Source of the DNA: a virus | IMG/VR virus record: IMGVR_UViG_3300031963_008792 | Coordinates: 1-37,211 of that record | Length of the DNA stretch: 37,211 nucleotides | Strand: one strand, 5' to 3' | Shown: in pieces, positions 32,892-37,211 of the stretch | How the letters are laid out: each line of letters opens with the position of its first letter | How positions within the stretch are numbered: the first letter of the stretch is position 1 | Made by a program: the position numbers and the translations under genes | Notes under the pieces: model-generated | Told to the model about the DNA's origin: nothing | Databases searched by the model: none | Seen by the model: only the letters and a program-made list of their open reading frames with translations

Positions 32892-33647
32892 ATGGTTAAT
32901 TTTAAAAAGAAAATAGAATTTATAACTAGATACAAAAATATTTTAGATGTAATAGAAAAACCATTTCCAGCATCTAATAATATACCTAATTGGTATAAAA
33001 ACATGCCAGCGTACGTAAATGATAAAAAAGAAGTTGATAACTTTGGAGATCCGACAGCAACCATTAAAAAATGTATGCCTTTTTTAGATGCTATGACAGC
33101 TGGGTATCACATACCACTTCCTTGCGACGTTTGGGTTACTAATAACGACGGACAAATAGATTTTAAATGGTCTATAGATGACTTAGAAATAGTTTCTATA
33201 CATAAACAAGATCAATATAATTTATATCCAGTACCAGAAGGTTATATTCCAGTGGCTTTCAAATGGTTAAACCCTTGGTTAGTCGTAACACCCAAAGGAC
33301 ATTCTTGTATTTTTAAACATCCTACTCACTACGACGATTTACCGTTTCAATGTTTAACTGGTGTAGTTGATACTGATAAACACCCATACGAAGTAAATTT
33401 TGTTTTTTTCTTAAAAAAAGGATTTGAAGGTTTAATAGAAAAGGGAACTCCTATTATACAAGTTATTCCATTTAAAAGATATGATTATTCAGCAATATAT
33501 CACTCTAACTATTCAAAATATGATATAATATGGAGAAAAGCAAAAACAGTTTTCTTCGATAGATATAAAAGATTTTTTAGATCTATTAAGAAATATGAAA
33601 TGCAAGAAAAGAGCAAATGTCCTTTTCATAACTTTTTAGGTAAGTAG
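32892..33647 (+). CDS. Conserved phage protein of unknown function (251 aa)
   Basis: The protein has a recognisable pattern from marine phages: an N-terminal IPNWYKNMPAYVNDKK motif, then TIKKCMPFLDAMTAGYHIPL (residues 58-77), a strand-rich centre with FKWLNPWLVVTPKGHSCIF, a GTPIIQVIPFKR block (around 188-199), and a basic, aromatic C-terminus ending CPF. I recall homologs annotated only as hypothetical or DUF-type, near structural genes. No membrane segment or catalytic motif is clear, although the conserved Cys, His and Trp residues could mark a binding pocket. It is divergently arranged with the minus-strand unit, and followed after 4 nt by the next gene. Confidence 0.62.
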   Translation: MVNFKKKIEFITRYKNILDVIEKPFPASNNIPNWYKNMPAYVNDKKEVDNFGDPTATIKKCMPFLDAMTAGYHIPLPCDVWVTNNDGQIDFKWSIDDLEIVSIHKQDQYNLYPVPEGYIPVAFKWLNPWLVVTPKGHSCIFKHPTHYDDLPFQCLTGVVDTDKHPYEVNFVFFLKKGFEGLIEKGTPIIQVIPFKRYDYSAIYHSNYSKYDIIWRKAKTVFFDRYKRFFRSIKKYEMQEKSKCPFHNFLGK

Positions 33648-33651
33648 TTGT

Positions 33652-34158
33652 ATGATTAGACAACTTGCTGGTTTAGCTGCAAAAGGAATTGTTAACAACC
33701 AAGGTAAAACTGTTTTTGATACGAAATTTAATTCTTCTGGAAATACTAATATAGGTACTAATACAAATACTAATAAAGACGATAAAAAACAAAATAAAGA
33801 AGATAAAATTAAAAATAAAAAAAGTTTAAAAATAACACCAACAACAAATTGGCAAGATTTAAAAAATAAAATAATACAAAATAGAAATGTAATAACATTA
33901 AATTTGGGAAAACCATCAAATGATATAACCGAGGTTTTAGTTGATATAAATTCTTTTAATAACGGAGAAAAAACAAAAACATTTAACGTTTCCATAACAC
34001 CAGAATTTGATCGTTCATTTTCTATTATAAAAGCAATTAATCCTAAAAACAGCAAACAGCAAGATTTAATTGTTCCTAAAAATGAACAAAAAGCAAATAA
34101 AAATTTAAAATACGCTCAAGTAGGTTATAATACTTTTTACGAAGATGTAATAGTTTAA
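33652..34158 (+). CDS. Hypothetical protein (168 aa) with disordered Asn/Lys linker
   Basis: The protein begins with a short helix (MIRQLAGLAAKGIVNNQGK), continues with a low-complexity stretch of Asn, Thr, Asp and Lys (about residues 25-60) likely disordered, and ends with a beta-type domain (about 60-168: ITPTTNWQDLKNKIIQ, VITLNLGKPS, FNVSITPEF). No family recognised. It is probably virion-associated by position. It starts 4 nt after the 251-residue gene and is followed immediately by a short hairpin that may end the transcript. Confidence 0.5.
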   Translation: MIRQLAGLAAKGIVNNQGKTVFDTKFNSSGNTNIGTNTNTNKDDKKQNKEDKIKNKKSLKITPTTNWQDLKNKIIQNRNVITLNLGKPSNDITEVLVDINSFNNGEKTKTFNVSITPEFDRSFSIIKAINPKNSKQQDLIVPKNEQKANKNLKYAQVGYNTFYEDVIV

Positions 34159-34176
34159 ACTTTTCCATAGAAAAGT
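34159..34176 (+). terminator. Small hairpin after 34158 stop, possible terminator
   Basis: ACTTTTC and GAAAAGT form a perfect 7 bp stem with a CATA loop directly after the stop codon. It is A/T-rich and has no clear T run after it, so it may be a weak terminator or an mRNA-stabilising hairpin. It precedes one of the longest gene-free gaps here (82 nt) and a new late-promoter-like box. Confidence 0.35.
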
Positions 34177-34213
34177 CATATCATACATAATATTTAAATT
34201 GATTTTTGTCAAT

Positions 34214-34221
34214 AATAAATA
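34214..34221 (+). promoter_or_regulatory. Possible late-promoter box AATAAATA before 34241 gene
   Basis: AATAAATA sits in the 82 nt gap after the hairpin, 19 nt before the ATG at 34241. This is a longer leader than elsewhere. It may drive the baseplate-type gene and the collagen-like fibre. Confidence 0.42.
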
Positions 34222-34240
34222 AAATGAGTAAATATTGATT

Positions 34241-37211
<2,971 letters not shown>

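Overview
This window looks like part of the genome of a large, strongly A+T-rich tailed bacteriophage of the T4-like (contractile-tail) type. Three things support this: a long run of tail-fibre and other virion-type proteins; repeated T4-style late-promoter boxes (TATAAATA or AATAAATA) next to those genes; and conserved marine T4-like virion families, including WxxxYxxVxxNSA fibre repeats, VGIGTTTP fibre motifs, glycine-rich Gp38-type adhesins and collagen-like fibres. No Shine-Dalgarno-like sequence is evident before most start codons. This could point to a host with A/T-rich translation starts, such as Bacteroidota, or to leaderless late mRNAs. The host cannot be fixed from this window. No rRNA, tRNA, CRISPR array, integrase or transposase was seen.

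Region 1 (14-7678, + strand) is a surface-glycan or sugar-modification block. It holds a radical SAM enzyme with an N-terminal twitch domain, then ten genes (1373-7678) linked end to end by 1-16 nt overlaps: a GNAT-like acetyltransferase, a very short DegT-type aminotransferase, two paralogous GT8 glycosyltransferases, a PIG-L/LmbE deacetylase, a short UDP-sugar-dehydrogenase-like protein, an unknown 284-residue protein, a GT32-type glycosyltransferase, a 59-residue CxxC protein and a small membrane protein. They probably make or transfer a modified amino/uronic sugar. The target (virion fibres or host envelope) is unknown.

Region 2 (7683-25610, + strand) is a tail-fibre/adhesin block. It contains a repeat-rich fibre, two copies of an adhesin plus small-partner cassette, two copies of a small CSC protein flanking it, a beta-helix protein, a small conserved virion protein, another fibre, a 1145-residue protein with a split LamG domain, three tandem diverged paralogs (two with cysteine-rich C-terminal parts), and two small genes, one of them Dps-like.

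Region 3 (25605-32844, - strand) is a three-gene unit: an 88-residue protein, a 276-residue fibre-like protein and a 2042-residue giant. The giant carries a von Willebrand A domain interrupted by a long coiled coil, and a C-terminal LamG-like domain. Region 4 (32892-37211, + strand) has two conserved or unknown proteins, a baseplate-type beta protein and a collagen-like fibre that runs off the window.

The points most worth a second look are: late-promoter boxes mostly 5-7 nt before start codons, which predict leaderless transcripts; the duplicated adhesin cassette with 67 identical leading bases and diverged 12-cysteine inserts; the split vWA domain; and the compact glycan operon with truncated enzymes beside a threonine-rich collagen-like fibre. 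There is no gene-free stretch longer than 300 bases.
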